A stretch of DNA of 64,000 bases. It comes from Nitrosomonas sp. Is35. GTDB taxonomy: Bacteria; Pseudomonadota; Gammaproteobacteria; Burkholderiales; Nitrosomonadaceae. Each line of letters opens with the position of its first letter. The stretch's first letter is position 1. A program made the translations under genes and the position numbers. The stretch is taken from positions 2,356,001-2,420,000 of the forward strand of contig NZ_JAWJZH010000001.1 in assembly GCF_033063295.1 (NCBI RefSeq), in the 5' to 3' direction. Below, piece by piece: positions 1 through 9,200 of the stretch. The notes under the pieces were generated by a model, which had not been told where the DNA came from, made no database searches, and was given only the letters and a program-made list of their open reading frames with translations.

Positions 1-24
1 AATCATATTGGATAGAGCCCAAAA

Positions 25-1995
25 ATGCTTTCATCTCCAGGAATTGGATCAGGCTTAGATGTCAATGGCATAGTCAGTCAGTTAATGAAGGCGGAAAGCC
101 AGCCGCTTGCCGCTCTCGATGCCAAAGAAGCTAAACAGCAAACCCGGTTAACCGCTTTTGGTACCCTGAAGGGAGCATTATCGTCATTTCAAAGCAACCT
201 TGTGGCACTGTCCGATCCGGCAAAATTTACCGCCGTAACGGCTAATTTCTCTGATACAACATTGGCCAATGCAAGCGCATCATCGTCAGCGGTCACAGGA
301 AGTCATTCTGTAGAAATTCAGACACTCGCTCAAGCTCAAAAATTAAAATCGGCTAACTTTGCAAACACCAGCGCCACGGTCGGCAGCGGCACTTTAACGA
401 TACAATTTGGCACATACAATAGCGGTGCATTTACACTTAATCCGGATAAAGCCGCACAGTCTATTGTCATTTCCCCAAGCAATTCATCGCTATCCGGTAT
501 TCGCGATGCAATTAATCAAGCCAATGCGGGAGTAACCGCCAGTATAGTCAATGATGGAACAGGCAATCGCTTAGTTGTTGCGTCTCAAGATACTGGTTTA
601 AGTAATGCTCTGAAAATAACTGCGACTGATACCGATGGGAACAATACGGATAACACCGGACTCTCCCAGCTTGTTTACGATGCATCGACTGGTGGGACGA
701 CTAACCTGACTCAAACTATAGCTGCTAGCAATGCCACACTGGTTATCGATGGTATCTCAATCAGCAAAGCATCAAACAATATTACGGATGCTATTGAGGG
801 TGTCACATTAAATTTATTAAAAGCAAATCCTGGCACCACATCTACCTTAAATTTATCGCGAGATACAGCGGGTATCCAGAATGTTGTGTCATCATTTGTA
901 AAATCCTTTAATGATTTAAATAAAACGATCGTTGGTCTCTCGAAATATGATGCAGCAACAAAGCAAGCATCAATTTTAACCGGGGATTCAACAGTTAGAT
1001 CAATTCAAACACAAATACGTAATGCAATTTCCGATCCATTGACTACTGCGGGTGGGGGTTTAAGCTTATTATCAGAAACCGGCATTTCCTTTCAGTCAGA
1101 TGGAACACTTAAATTGGATTCAGCCAAGCTATCAAAAGCACTGAATGATCCAACCAAAGACATCTCAACTCTATTTGCCTCTGTTGGGAAAACCAGCGAC
1201 AGCCTCGTTTCATTTACCAGCGCTAAACCCGAAACCGTCAATGGCAAATATGCACTGAATATCAGCCAAATTGCAACACAAGGCACCGCAGTAGGCGGCA
1301 CCGCAGCAGCATTAACCATCAATACTGGGGTTAATGATTCGCTGAATCTCACCATTGATGGCGTTAATGCCAATATAACCCTTGCAGCCGGTACTTATAC
1401 AGCAACCTCTCTGGCAGCTGAGATTCAATCGAGAATTAATGGCTCGTCTGCAATTTCCTCTGCAGGAATCAAAGTAACAGTCAGTCAGTCTGCTGGAAAT
1501 CTAGCTATTACCTCGGATCGTTATGGCTCCGCCTCAACCGTATCCATAACGGGTGGAAATGGTAAATCGGATCTATTCGGCACACCCGTTGAAACTGCGG
1601 GAGTAAACGTAGCCGGCACGATAAATGGCATCACGGCAACAGGTTCTGGTCAAACTCTAACTGGCGCCGCTGATAGCAGCGGGCTCATACTCAAAATAAC
1701 TGGAGGTGGCACAGGTGCAAGAGGGGATATAGATTTCGCACATGGTTTTGCAGCGAAATTGAATAAATTGGTGGGAGGAATGCTAAACGGCCAACTTCTT
1801 GACAGCCGCATAGATGGTATAAATTCATCTATCAAAGATATAGGCACACAACGAGAAACTCTAACTCAGCGTCTTGCTGACACAGAAAAACGAATACGCG
1901 CTCAATTTACCGCATTGGATACAACCATTGCCAGCATGACGCAAACCAGCAATTTTTTACAACAGCAATTATCAAGATTACCAAAATCAGAATAA
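25..1995 (+). CDS. fliD: Flagellar hook-associated protein 2 (filament cap)
   Basis: FliD caps the growing flagellar filament and folds exported flagellin into place outside the cell. The N-terminus (SSPGIGSGLDVNGIVSQLM, residues 3-21) is a typical FliD_N segment. The last ~60 residues form the helical, coiled-coil-prone FliD_C end (TEKRIRAQFTALDTTIASM). At 656 residues it is well above the ~470 of the E. coli protein; the extra length lies in the Ser/Thr/Gly-rich central domains, which vary widely in the family. There is no signal peptide, as expected for a substrate of the flagellar type III exporter. It is the first gene of a run fliD-fliS-fliT-fliK-like on the same strand; genes before position 1 are not visible. 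Confidence 0.95.
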   Translation: MLSSPGIGSGLDVNGIVSQLMKAESQPLAALDAKEAKQQTRLTAFGTLKGALSSFQSNLVALSDPAKFTAVTANFSDTTLANASASSSAVTGSHSVEIQTLAQAQKLKSANFANTSATVGSGTLTIQFGTYNSGAFTLNPDKAAQSIVISPSNSSLSGIRDAINQANAGVTASIVNDGTGNRLVVASQDTGLSNALKITATDTDGNNTDNTGLSQLVYDASTGGTTNLTQTIAASNATLVIDGISISKASNNITDAIEGVTLNLLKANPGTTSTLNLSRDTAGIQNVVSSFVKSFNDLNKTIVGLSKYDAATKQASILTGDSTVRSIQTQIRNAISDPLTTAGGGLSLLSETGISFQSDGTLKLDSAKLSKALNDPTKDISTLFASVGKTSDSLVSFTSAKPETVNGKYALNISQIATQGTAVGGTAAALTINTGVNDSLNLTIDGVNANITLAAGTYTATSLAAEIQSRINGSSAISSAGIKVTVSQSAGNLAITSDRYGSASTVSITGGNGKSDLFGTPVETAGVNVAGTINGITATGSGQTLTGAADSSGLILKITGGGTGARGDIDFAHGFAAKLNKLVGGMLNGQLLDSRIDGINSSIKDIGTQRETLTQRLADTEKRIRAQFTALDTTIASMTQTSNFLQQQLSRLPKSE

Positions 1996-2033
1996 CTAGT
2001 AACCAGTCTCGTCAATAAATAAAGGAGTACAGA

Positions 2034-2462
2034 ATGTATACAACCATGAATAGTGCGATATCCGCTTATCAACGTGTTGGCGTTGAAACAGGAATTGAAT
2101 CGGCCGATCCGCACAAGCTTATTTTGATGTTATTCGAAGGTGCGCAAGAAGCCTTGGCAAAAGCAAAAATGCACATGCACCACAATGAAATTGCCGAAAA
2201 AGGTCAAATGATCTCAAAAGCTATCATGATTATTGATCACGGCCTGAAAGCAAGCTTGGATATGAATGCCGGTGGTGATTTAGCAGTTAAGCTTCAAGCA
2301 CTGTACGATTACATGGCATATCGGCTTCTAGTTGCCAATATCCAGAATAATCTTGAAATTGTCAATGAGGTCAGCAAATTGCTATCTGAATTGCATGGCG
2401 CTTGGAAAGAAATTGGACAAACCGGTGAAACACAAACTGCAATCAAAGCAGTCGCAGTCTAG
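2034..2462 (+). CDS. fliS: Flagellin export chaperone FliS
   Basis: FliS binds the C-terminus of newly made flagellin and prevents premature polymerisation in the cytoplasm before export. The 142-residue all-helical protein carries the family signature near the N-terminus (AISAYQRVGVETGIESADPH) followed by KLILMLFEGA at about residues 28-37. The start is supported by an AAAGGAGT ribosome-binding site just upstream. It lies 38 bases after fliD and 38 before fliT, the common fliD-fliS-fliT order. Nothing looks unusual. Confidence 0.95.
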   Translation: MYTTMNSAISAYQRVGVETGIESADPHKLILMLFEGAQEALAKAKMHMHHNEIAEKGQMISKAIMIIDHGLKASLDMNAGGDLAVKLQALYDYMAYRLLVANIQNNLEIVNEVSKLLSELHGAWKEIGQTGETQTAIKAVAV

Positions 2463-2500
2463 CTCACAATTCTGTAATAAAAATAAGGGTACAAAGATAA

Positions 2501-2836
2501 ATGAATAGTGTACAAACACTGAAAACATATGATGCTATTTTAGCAACGACTGGAAAAATGCTGGCAGCAGCGCAAAATAGCGAGTGGGATCAATTAATAC
2601 AATTGGAACAGGAATGCAGACAATTAACCGAAGTACTTATTGAAAATGATCAGGAACCCATATTAGACGAAGAATTACTTCAAAAGAAAGTAAAAATTAT
2701 CCATCAAATATTGGCTGATGATGCGCAAATCAGAGCGATCACAGAACCATGGATGATGAAACTGCAAGATATGCTCTACACGAATAGTCGTACACGCGAT
2801 CTTCAACTAGCTTATCAACCTGTTAACAATCTATAA
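2501..2836 (+). CDS. fliT: Flagellar chaperone FliT-like protein
   Basis: A small (111 aa) helical protein rich in Gln, Glu and Leu, directly downstream of fliS. FliT-type proteins are chaperones for the FliD cap and, in enterics, also regulate the flagellar master activator. Sequence conservation in this family is low, so the call rests on size, helical composition (MLAAAQNSEWDQLIQLEQEC) and position rather than on invariant residues. A role as FliD chaperone is an inference from the neighbouring fliD gene. Confidence 0.75.
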   Translation: MNSVQTLKTYDAILATTGKMLAAAQNSEWDQLIQLEQECRQLTEVLIENDQEPILDEELLQKKVKIIHQILADDAQIRAITEPWMMKLQDMLYTNSRTRDLQLAYQPVNNL

Positions 2837-2906
2837 ATACACATAGAAACAATATGCCGCACTCAGAATTCTTCCAATTCATTATTTAGATTGAAGATGA
2901 GTTGTC

Positions 2907-3950
2907 GTGATTCCGACCATAATTAAAACAGATGTAGCCGCAATTTCAAATCAAATCAAGCCAACCGCCCCCGTTACGCCCGTAACGGCGATACTCGATT
3001 CACAAACCTCTCCCGCAGAGTTCATACAAGGTCAAAAGTATCAAGCGCTAGTTGAGTCCCGCTTATTGAATGGTGATTCACGGGTATTGGTTGCAGGCAG
3101 GTCATTACAAATGCACTTGCCTGAAAATTTTCAACCGGGTAACAAACTGCAGCTCGTTTTCATTTCAAATGAACCGAAGCTTGAGTTTCTGGCTTTGAGC
3201 GATACACCGCCGGATAGTGAAACAAATAATACATCCATAAGCACCACCGGACGTTTCTTGGGAGCGCTGATGCAAAACATCCTAAGTCAAGCACCTGCAA
3301 ACGCACCGAATACCCCGGCCACACAATCACTCAGCAGCTCCGCTCCTATCCTGACCAGTACACCAATAAATAGCACTGATTTACCCAGTTTATTACAAAA
3401 AGCAATTGTTCAAAGTGGTTTATTCTATGAATCACACCAAGCACAATGGGTTAATGGAGAAAATACACTTGAAAACTTGCAGCAAGAACCTCAAGGAAAA
3501 TTAATGCTGGTTGCGGCTGATTTATCTACTGCCAAAGTGGCTGTACAAGCTTCGGTAAGTCCGGAGATGCCGGTGCACGCCCAGGCAATTCCGCTAGTGC
3601 AACAACAGCTGACCACTTTGGAGACCGGTCATCTGCTTTGGCGGGGCGAAGTCTGGCAAGGCCAGTCGATGGAATGGGATATTTATGAACAGCCCGCAGA
3701 CGAAAAGGCGCAGGAAAATGAGCTCGATCAAGCAGCGCAGTGGCGTACACAGCTTCGTTTATCGATGCCGCAACTGGGTGATATTACCGCCAGCATTGCG
3801 CTGAATGCAAATGGCATCAGCATCAAACTGAACGCTGCGCAATTAGATACTGCCGGTTTATTGAAAGGTAATCAATTACCGCTCGCCACCGGCATGCAAT
3901 CCGCAGGGTTAAATATTCGCGCAGTAGAGGTCGAGTATGATGGAAAATGA
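2907..3950 (+). CDS. FliK-like flagellar hook-length control protein
   Basis: 347 residues with a GTG start. The first two thirds are low-complexity and Pro/Thr/Ser/Gln-rich, typical of the secreted ruler part of FliK. The last ~90 residues (RTQLRLSMPQLGDITASIAL, then NANGISIKLNAAQLDTAG) resemble the folded C-terminal FliK domain that switches export specificity. The stop overlaps the next start by 14 bases, which suggests translational coupling to the FlhB-like gene. Since FliK acts on the cytoplasmic domain of FlhB, the pairing makes functional sense. It could be a FliK paralogue rather than the main hook ruler, because the main fliK usually sits in another flagellar cluster. Confidence 0.7.
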   Translation: MIPTIIKTDVAAISNQIKPTAPVTPVTAILDSQTSPAEFIQGQKYQALVESRLLNGDSRVLVAGRSLQMHLPENFQPGNKLQLVFISNEPKLEFLALSDTPPDSETNNTSISTTGRFLGALMQNILSQAPANAPNTPATQSLSSSAPILTSTPINSTDLPSLLQKAIVQSGLFYESHQAQWVNGENTLENLQQEPQGKLMLVAADLSTAKVAVQASVSPEMPVHAQAIPLVQQQLTTLETGHLLWRGEVWQGQSMEWDIYEQPADEKAQENELDQAAQWRTQLRLSMPQLGDITASIALNANGISIKLNAAQLDTAGLLKGNQLPLATGMQSAGLNIRAVEVEYDGK

Positions 3951-4260
3951 GTCTTATCTTACTGCGGTTGCACTCGCTTATCGCGAAGGGCAAGTTGCTC
4001 CCAGAGTAGTTGCCAAAGGCCGCGGTCTGATTGCCCAAGAGATTATAAAACGCGCCAAAGAAAGCGGAATCTATGTTCACGAATCGAGTGAATTGGTCGC
4101 GCTACTCATGCAAGTCAACCTTGACGATCGAATTCCGCCCCAACTCTACCTCGCTGTCGCGGAATTATTAGCATGGCTTTACAAATTGGAGCAAGGCAAA
4201 GCAACTTCAACCGCAAATAGCCTGAACAAAAAGATTACACAGAAAATTCTGGAGAACTAA
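3937..4260 (+). CDS. Stand-alone FlhB C-terminal-domain protein
   Basis: A 107-residue protein matching only the cytoplasmic tail of FlhB/YscU, the export-gate switch (AVALAYREGQVAPRVVAKGR, then ESGIYVHESSELVALLMQV). The four transmembrane helices of full FlhB are absent. The self-cleaving NPTH tetrapeptide is not present where the family has it; the equivalent stretch begins directly at AVALAY. Such mini-FlhB proteins occur beside FliK-like genes in other bacteria, and a modulatory role in export switching is inferred. Two in-frame ATGs (3937, 3940) are possible starts. It overlaps the upstream fliK-like gene by 14 bases. Confidence 0.8.
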   Translation: MMENESYLTAVALAYREGQVAPRVVAKGRGLIAQEIIKRAKESGIYVHESSELVALLMQVNLDDRIPPQLYLAVAELLAWLYKLEQGKATSTANSLNKKITQKILEN

Positions 4261-4262
4261 AA

Positions 4263-5048
4263 ATGTTGCATACATCCGATCAAGTCGCCGAAGAGCCTAC
4301 CGTATTTACACCCACTCAATTCTCTCGAGAAGAAATGAGCGAAAATTTCCGCATCCATTCGGAAATCGATATTCTTTTTATTCTGCGGGGGATTATGCAA
4401 ACAAATTCATTAATCACGCTCTATCCCGATTACGCCAGTGATTTTATTTTGACTTCAATTCTCGCAATCGATGCGAATAAAAAAGAAATGGTGATTGATT
4501 ACGGGATCGATGACAAACATTGTCAAAAAACACTGCATTCCAAAGCATTGGTCTTTGTAACCACGCAAAATAGAGTAAAAATAGAATTTATTTGTGATCA
4601 AATCAGAAAAATTCAGTTTGACGGTAAAGATGCTTTTGCGGTCAATATTCCTAAGTCACTGTTACGCATACAAAGAAGAAATCACTTCCGCATTACCACT
4701 CCCATCGCCAAACCCCTTAAATGCGTCATTCCAATTCCGGGGAAAGATCAATCCACCAATGCTGAAGTGGCATTGCTCGATATCAGCTGCGGTGGAATCG
4801 CCGTGATTGATCATCATCCAATCATCAATTTTGATCCAGGTATGATTTATAGCGATTGCAAAATTTCTCTTCCCGATATTGGCACGATTACGGTCAACAT
4901 TCAGGTAAAGAACACCTATGAAATCACTTTACGCAACGGACAAAATTGCATGCGCGCAGGGTGTCAGTTTATCGAGCTGACAGCCAGCATGGAAGCGATG
5001 ATCCAACGCTATATCATCAAGCAGGAACAAATAAGAAAAGTCAAATAA
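4263..5048 (+). CDS. YcgR-type flagellar brake protein with PilZ domain
   Basis: YcgR proteins bind cyclic di-GMP and slow the flagellar motor. Residues ~25-135 fit the YcgR N-terminal domain. The PilZ domain follows, with the c-di-GMP-binding arginines in RIQRRNHFRI (about residues 136-145) and the second motif DISCGG (about residue 171). At 261 residues it has the normal length. It starts two bases after the FlhB-like gene, so it is probably co-transcribed with the flagellar genes. Two enzymes that may make or degrade c-di-GMP are encoded at 51.5 and 57.4 kb. Confidence 0.87.
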   Translation: MLHTSDQVAEEPTVFTPTQFSREEMSENFRIHSEIDILFILRGIMQTNSLITLYPDYASDFILTSILAIDANKKEMVIDYGIDDKHCQKTLHSKALVFVTTQNRVKIEFICDQIRKIQFDGKDAFAVNIPKSLLRIQRRNHFRITTPIAKPLKCVIPIPGKDQSTNAEVALLDISCGGIAVIDHHPIINFDPGMIYSDCKISLPDIGTITVNIQVKNTYEITLRNGQNCMRAGCQFIELTASMEAMIQRYIIKQEQIRKVK

Positions 5049-5093
5049 TCGTTTGAAACAACTTGTAGCATCGGAATACGCCAGTCAGTTTTG

Positions 5094-5435
5094 CTATAAA
5101 TACCGGCCCAGTTGTCTTCCGTACATAATAACGATTACCCCGATCAAGCAGATACCTACTCCAATCCAATCCGTCATTGCCGGGCGGATAGCATCGACCG
5201 CCCACAACCACATCAGCGCCACACAGATATAAACACCGCCATAAGCGGCATAAACACGGCCAGCCGCTTGTGGATGCAGTGTCAACAACCAAACAAATAT
5301 CACCAAGCTGACCGCTGCGGGAAAAAGCAACCAGAACGGCTTGCCTCCTTTCAAATAGAGGTACGGCAAATAACAGCCGATTATTTCAGCGAGCGCAGTA
5401 ACGATGAATAAAGCCAGTGTTTTTAGAATTTCCAT
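5094..5435 (-). CDS. YnfA/UPF0060 family small membrane protein
   Basis: A 113-residue, four-helix inner-membrane protein of the YnfA (UPF0060) family. It shows the family features [19 protein letters not shown] near the N-terminus and [12 protein letters not shown] in the third helix. Distant similarity to small multidrug resistance pumps has been proposed for the family, but the physiological substrate is unsettled. It is convergent with the YcgR-type gene and divergent from the rof-like gene, so it is likely a single transcription unit. Confidence 0.9.
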   Translation of the reverse strand: MEILKTLALFIVTALAEIIGCYLPYLYLKGGKPFWLLFPAAVSLVIFVWLLTLHPQAAGRVYAAYGGVYICVALMWLWAVDAIRPAMTDWIGVGICLIGVIVIMYGRQLGRYL

Positions 5436-5503
5436 AATTTGATTTTGCGGCCTTAGTATCGTGTATATTATGCCCTCATACTATCATTTAAGGATTTATC
5501 ACC

Positions 5504-5758
5504 ATGACTCAAGACGCAATTTCATGCGATCTTCATGATTTTGTGGAAGTTGCTTGCATGTACGGCTACCGGCTGAAACTCATCTTAAAAAACGATCAAA
5601 TTATCGAAGGAAAAGCCATCGATATTGTCAACTCCCCCGAGAAACATGAATGTCTGGTGATCGATAGCGATTCGCGGCAACAAGTCGAATTAATCCATCT
5701 CGCCAAAATGGAAGTGCTAACCCCCAATGCCAAATTCAGCGAAGTTATTTTCCCGTAA
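5504..5758 (+). CDS. rof: Rho-binding antiterminator (Rof family)
   Basis: 84 residues, the usual Rof length. The family core is visible as SCDLHDFVEVACMYGYRLKL, followed by NDQIIEGKAIDI. Rof adopts an Sm-like fold and blocks the primary RNA-binding site of the termination factor Rho, lowering Rho-dependent termination. It is a single gene with its own upstream region, divergent from the ynfA-like gene and 78 bases before mutY. The role is inferred from family membership. Confidence 0.85.
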   Translation: MTQDAISCDLHDFVEVACMYGYRLKLILKNDQIIEGKAIDIVNSPEKHECLVIDSDSRQQVELIHLAKMEVLTPNAKFSEVIFP

Positions 5759-5836
5759 ATCTTGCCAAAGAGTGATCGCCACATAGCATTTATGACAGCT
5801 TCTCCAGGTCATCCGCTCCAGCGCATTTGAGTTCTC

Positions 5837-6907
5837 ATGTCGTTCATAGCATCCCGGCTCATCCATTGGCATAACGACCATGGCCGTCACCACTTGCCTT
5901 GGCAACGGAGTCGCGATCCCTATGCAATTTGGCTATCTGAAATCATGTTGCAGCAGACACAAGTCAATACAGTCATTCCTTATTACGCCCGGTTTATGCA
6001 GACATTCCCAACCGTTGCAAGCCTGGCACAAGCGCCGCTCGATGCGGTGCTGGCTTTGTGGAGCGGACTTGGCTACTACTCTCGCGCGCGCAATCTGCAT
6101 CGGACGGCTCAAAGGATTATGCAAGATCATCAAGGCCAATTTCCCGCGACGCGGGAAATTATTCAGCAACTGCCGGGAATCGGGCGATCCACCGCCGCTG
6201 CTATCGCCGTTTTTGCTTTTGGCCAGCGCGAAGCGATTCTGGATGGCAATGTTAAGCGAATCTTAACGCGTTATTTCGGCATTAGCGGTTATCCGGGAGA
6301 AACCAAAGTTCAGCGCCTACTGTGGGAAAAAGCGGAAGCATCACTACCCGTTGACTACGGCGACGGTGCGATTGAAACCTATACGCAGGCACTCATGGAC
6401 CTGGGCGCTACGGTTTGCATACGCACAACTCCACGCTGTGAAGTCTGCCCGCTACGGTCACAGTGCACTGCATTTCAGGAACAACGTGTGGATCAATTAC
6501 CGGCTGCCAAACCCCGTAAGGCGCTGCCACAAAAAGAAACCGTATTTTTATTGCTGATGTGGCAGCAGAAATTACTTTTGCAAAAAAGAGCTTCTTCAGG
6601 TATTTGGGGAGCATTGTGGTGCCCTCCGGAAATCGAAACCGCTACCGATGCGATTCATTATTGCGAGCATCAGCTTGGCGTCAAGGCTCACTCGCCGATT
6701 GAGTTACCGGTTCTGGATCATCAATTTACGCATTTCAAACTGCGCATTCATCCGCGTTTGCTGCATGTTGTGTCGAATTCCGGGATTACAAAAACGGAAT
6801 CAATCTGGATCAACCCGGCTGATGCGCTTGAACAAGGCATTCCGGCGCCGGTCAGAAAACTGTTAAAACAAAACTTTGTGTCTGATCGCCCAACTGCGGA
6901 TATTTAG
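5837..6907 (+). CDS. mutY: A/G-specific adenine DNA glycosylase
   Basis: MutY removes adenine mispaired with 8-oxoguanine. The sequence shows the helix-hairpin-helix and catalytic Asp region (LPGIGRSTAAAIAVFAFGQ, with ILDGNVKRIL containing the Asp) and the four-cysteine [4Fe-4S] loop C-x6-C-x2-C-x5-C (CIRTTPRCEVCPLRSQC, about residues 195-211). A C-terminal NUDIX-like domain for 8-oxoG recognition follows (LLLQKRASSGIWGALWCPPE). The length, 356 aa, is normal. The stop lies 10 bases before the start of the cyclo-ligase gene, so the two are likely co-transcribed. Confidence 0.97.
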   Translation: MSFIASRLIHWHNDHGRHHLPWQRSRDPYAIWLSEIMLQQTQVNTVIPYYARFMQTFPTVASLAQAPLDAVLALWSGLGYYSRARNLHRTAQRIMQDHQGQFPATREIIQQLPGIGRSTAAAIAVFAFGQREAILDGNVKRILTRYFGISGYPGETKVQRLLWEKAEASLPVDYGDGAIETYTQALMDLGATVCIRTTPRCEVCPLRSQCTAFQEQRVDQLPAAKPRKALPQKETVFLLLMWQQKLLLQKRASSGIWGALWCPPEIETATDAIHYCEHQLGVKAHSPIELPVLDHQFTHFKLRIHPRLLHVVSNSGITKTESIWINPADALEQGIPAPVRKLLKQNFVSDRPTADI

Positions 6908-6917
6908 GTCAAGGATT

Positions 6918-7532
6918 ATGGACAATTTACCGGAATGGAAAAAACAGCAGCGCAAGCAATTAATCGCGGCCCGCGAAGCCATACCGGCAAAAATCCACCA
7001 GCAATGGAGCCAGGCCATTACCGGCTTTCTCAAGCAAGGTTTGCCGCAGCCGCAAAAAATGATCATCGGGATTTATTGGCCATTTCGTGGCGAATACGAT
7101 CCTCGCCCGATCGCTCAGTATTGTTTGCAGCAGGGCGCCATCCTGGCTTTGCCGGAAATAACCGGCAAAAACGAGCCACTTTGTTTCCGCGAGTGGTCGC
7201 CGGATACACCGATGAAAAACGGCGCTTACGGTATTCCGGTCCCACTGGAAACCCCGATTGTCCGGTTGGATGCCTTGATGATACCGATGGTCGGGTTTGA
7301 TCAGCATGGTTACCGGCTAGGTTACGGCAGCGGCTATTTTGACCGCACCCTAGCTACTTACGAACACCAGCCGCTCACCATTGGCGTGGCTTTTGAGCTG
7401 CAACGGCTCGATAGTATTTATCCGCAGGCACACGACATTTCGATGCATTATGTGGTAACCGAAGCAGGAATTTTTCGCACTAAGGATCATCAGCTAATGC
7501 CCGCTTCGATACTGCAAGATGCGCCTGAGTAA
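6918..7532 (+). CDS. 5-formyltetrahydrofolate cyclo-ligase
   Basis: Converts 5-formyl-THF to 5,10-methenyl-THF with ATP, returning inhibitory 5-formyl-THF to the active one-carbon pool. Family motifs are present: the N-terminal KKQQRKQLIAARE, and the C-terminal MVGFDQHGYRLGYGSGYFDR, which is the substrate and ATP-loop signature. The ATG at 6918 is preferred over upstream in-frame starts inside mutY because an AAGGA site precedes it and the protein then has 204 residues, the family norm. In many proteobacteria this gene (ygfA/fau) is linked to 6S RNA; no 6S-like structure was recognised upstream, where mutY is directly adjacent. Confidence 0.93.
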   Translation: MDNLPEWKKQQRKQLIAAREAIPAKIHQQWSQAITGFLKQGLPQPQKMIIGIYWPFRGEYDPRPIAQYCLQQGAILALPEITGKNEPLCFREWSPDTPMKNGAYGIPVPLETPIVRLDALMIPMVGFDQHGYRLGYGSGYFDRTLATYEHQPLTIGVAFELQRLDSIYPQAHDISMHYVVTEAGIFRTKDHQLMPASILQDAPE

Positions 7533-7554
7533 CAACCGGAGAATATAGCGAGCG

Positions 7555-8169
7555 TCAGCTACCCGTTCCCCAGCGCGCAATCAGGTCATGCTTGACGCCC
7601 AGGTGATCCAGAATACGCGCCACGACGAAATCCACCAAATCCTGCACCGTTTGCGGATGATGATAAAAACCAGGATTGGCTGGCAAAATAACCGCACCGC
7701 TTCGCGCCAGTTTGAGCATATTTTCCAGATGAATGACGGAAAATGGCGTTTCCCGCGGGACAATAATGAGCGGCCGGTGTTCCTTTAACATGACATCGGC
7801 TGCGCGTTCGATCAAATTCTGACTCAAACCGGCAGCGACCGCAGCCATGGTACCCATGGTGCAAGGACAGATCACCATTGCATCGGCCGGGTTAGAACCG
7901 GAAGCAACCGGCGCAAACCATTCCTCGCGCCCGAACACCCGCAGCTGCCCATCCGGCACCTGATAACGGCGGTTAAAGAAAGCTTCCGTTTCCTTGGCGC
8001 TGGAGGGCAGCGCCAGATCCATTTCTTGTTGTGCAACGATCTGCGCCACTTTGGAATACAGCAGGTAGACTTGTTTACCTTCCCGCAACAGCATTTCCAG
8101 CAAACGAATACCGTACGGCATGCCCGATGCACCCGTCAACGCCAAGGTAATTGTTTGAGGATTGTTCAT
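7555..8169 (-). CDS. ubiX: Flavin prenyltransferase UbiX
   Basis: UbiX attaches a dimethylallyl group to FMN, making the prenylated flavin cofactor that UbiD needs for decarboxylation in ubiquinone synthesis. Key regions are the N-terminal flavin loop TLALTGASGMPYGIRLLE, the central NPADAMVICPCTMGTMAAVA, and the C-terminal RETPFSVIHLENMLKL. The length, 204 aa, is normal. It is convergent with the cyclo-ligase gene and sits 77 bases downstream of hprK on the same strand, in the position where rapZ is often found in betaproteobacteria. Confidence 0.95.
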   Translation of the reverse strand: MNNPQTITLALTGASGMPYGIRLLEMLLREGKQVYLLYSKVAQIVAQQEMDLALPSSAKETEAFFNRRYQVPDGQLRVFGREEWFAPVASGSNPADAMVICPCTMGTMAAVAAGLSQNLIERAADVMLKEHRPLIIVPRETPFSVIHLENMLKLARSGAVILPANPGFYHHPQTVQDLVDFVVARILDHLGVKHDLIARWGTGS

Positions 8170-8246
8170 AACATCCGTGTTGACTTGGAGGTCACTCCCG
8201 GAAAGGCTGAGAAAAATAAATGCGTAAGAATTAATCCGCGCCGGAA

Positions 8247-9200
8247 TTAATTCTTATCGGCTAATTCGTTATTCATCTCACGTTCGTGGCGTTCAATGAA
8301 TTCCTTCGTGCCATCGATGCCGCGCAATTGCAATACATAATTCCGTACTGCCGCTTCCACCAGAACGGCCAGATTACGGCCAGCCGCGACGGGAATGACA
8401 ACCTTGCGGATATCGACACTCATAATGTTTTCGGTGAGATCACTGATCGGCAAGCGCTCCAACTGACCTGAGCTTGATCCGCCGCTATTTTGCAAATGCA
8501 CGATCAATTTCATGTTTTTGCGGCGCCGCACCGCCGTTTCGCCGAAAATGGTGCGGATGTTCAGCATGCCCAGACCGCGCACCTCCAGATAATCCCGCAG
8601 CATCGGCGGACAGCGGCCTTCCAATGTTTCCGGTGCAATACGGCGTAATTCCACTACATCATCCGCAACCAAGCCATGGCCGCGGCTGATCAATTCCAGC
8701 GCCAATTCGCTTTTACCGACCCCGCTTTCGCCGGTGATCATCACGCCCATGCCAAGCACATCCAGAAGCACGCCATGTAGACTGCACGATGGCGCCAGCG
8801 CGGTGCTCAGATAGGTGCGGATCAGCCAGATCACTTCCAGGCCGGGATAAGGCGAATGCAGCAACGGAATATTGTTTGCGCTCGCCATATTATAGATCGG
8901 CGGCGGCACTTCGGCATTATCCGCGACGATGATGCAGGCCAGATTAATCTGCGTGAGCTGATTGATCTTTTTCTCCAGCGAGGCGGCTTCCAGCTTGTTA
9001 AGATAATGAATTTCATCGCTACTGATGACTTGAATCCAATCGGGATGAATGAAATTCAAATGACCGATCATACCCTGCCCCGATTGCGCGATTTCCTCAT
9101 CGCTGAGCTCAATCGCAGCGCCTGCTTGACCGGTGATCCAGGTCAGTTTGAGTTTGTCTTTTTTATCCTCGAAAAGCTGTGCAATACTAATTCGCGACAT
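8247..9200 (-). CDS. hprK: HPr kinase/phosphorylase
   Basis: HprK phosphorylates and dephosphorylates a serine of the phosphocarrier HPr. The sequence shows the Walker A GESGVGKS (about residues 153-160) and the HprK signature EVRGLGMLNI (about residues 201-210). The start at 9200 (MSRISIAQLF) is chosen over a longer in-frame start because it matches the family N-terminus and gives 317 residues. It overlaps ptsN by 14 bases, indicating tight coupling. Nitrosomonas-type cells have limited sugar uptake, so the pair with PtsN is more likely regulatory than transport-related (inference). Confidence 0.95.
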   Translation of the reverse strand: MSRISIAQLFEDKKDKLKLTWITGQAGAAIELSDEEIAQSGQGMIGHLNFIHPDWIQVISSDEIHYLNKLEAASLEKKINQLTQINLACIIVADNAEVPPPIYNMASANNIPLLHSPYPGLEVIWLIRTYLSTALAPSCSLHGVLLDVLGMGVMITGESGVGKSELALELISRGHGLVADDVVELRRIAPETLEGRCPPMLRDYLEVRGLGMLNIRTIFGETAVRRRKNMKLIVHLQNSGGSSSGQLERLPISDLTENIMSVDIRKVVIPVAAGRNLAVLVEAAVRNYVLQLRGIDGTKEFIERHEREMNNELADKN

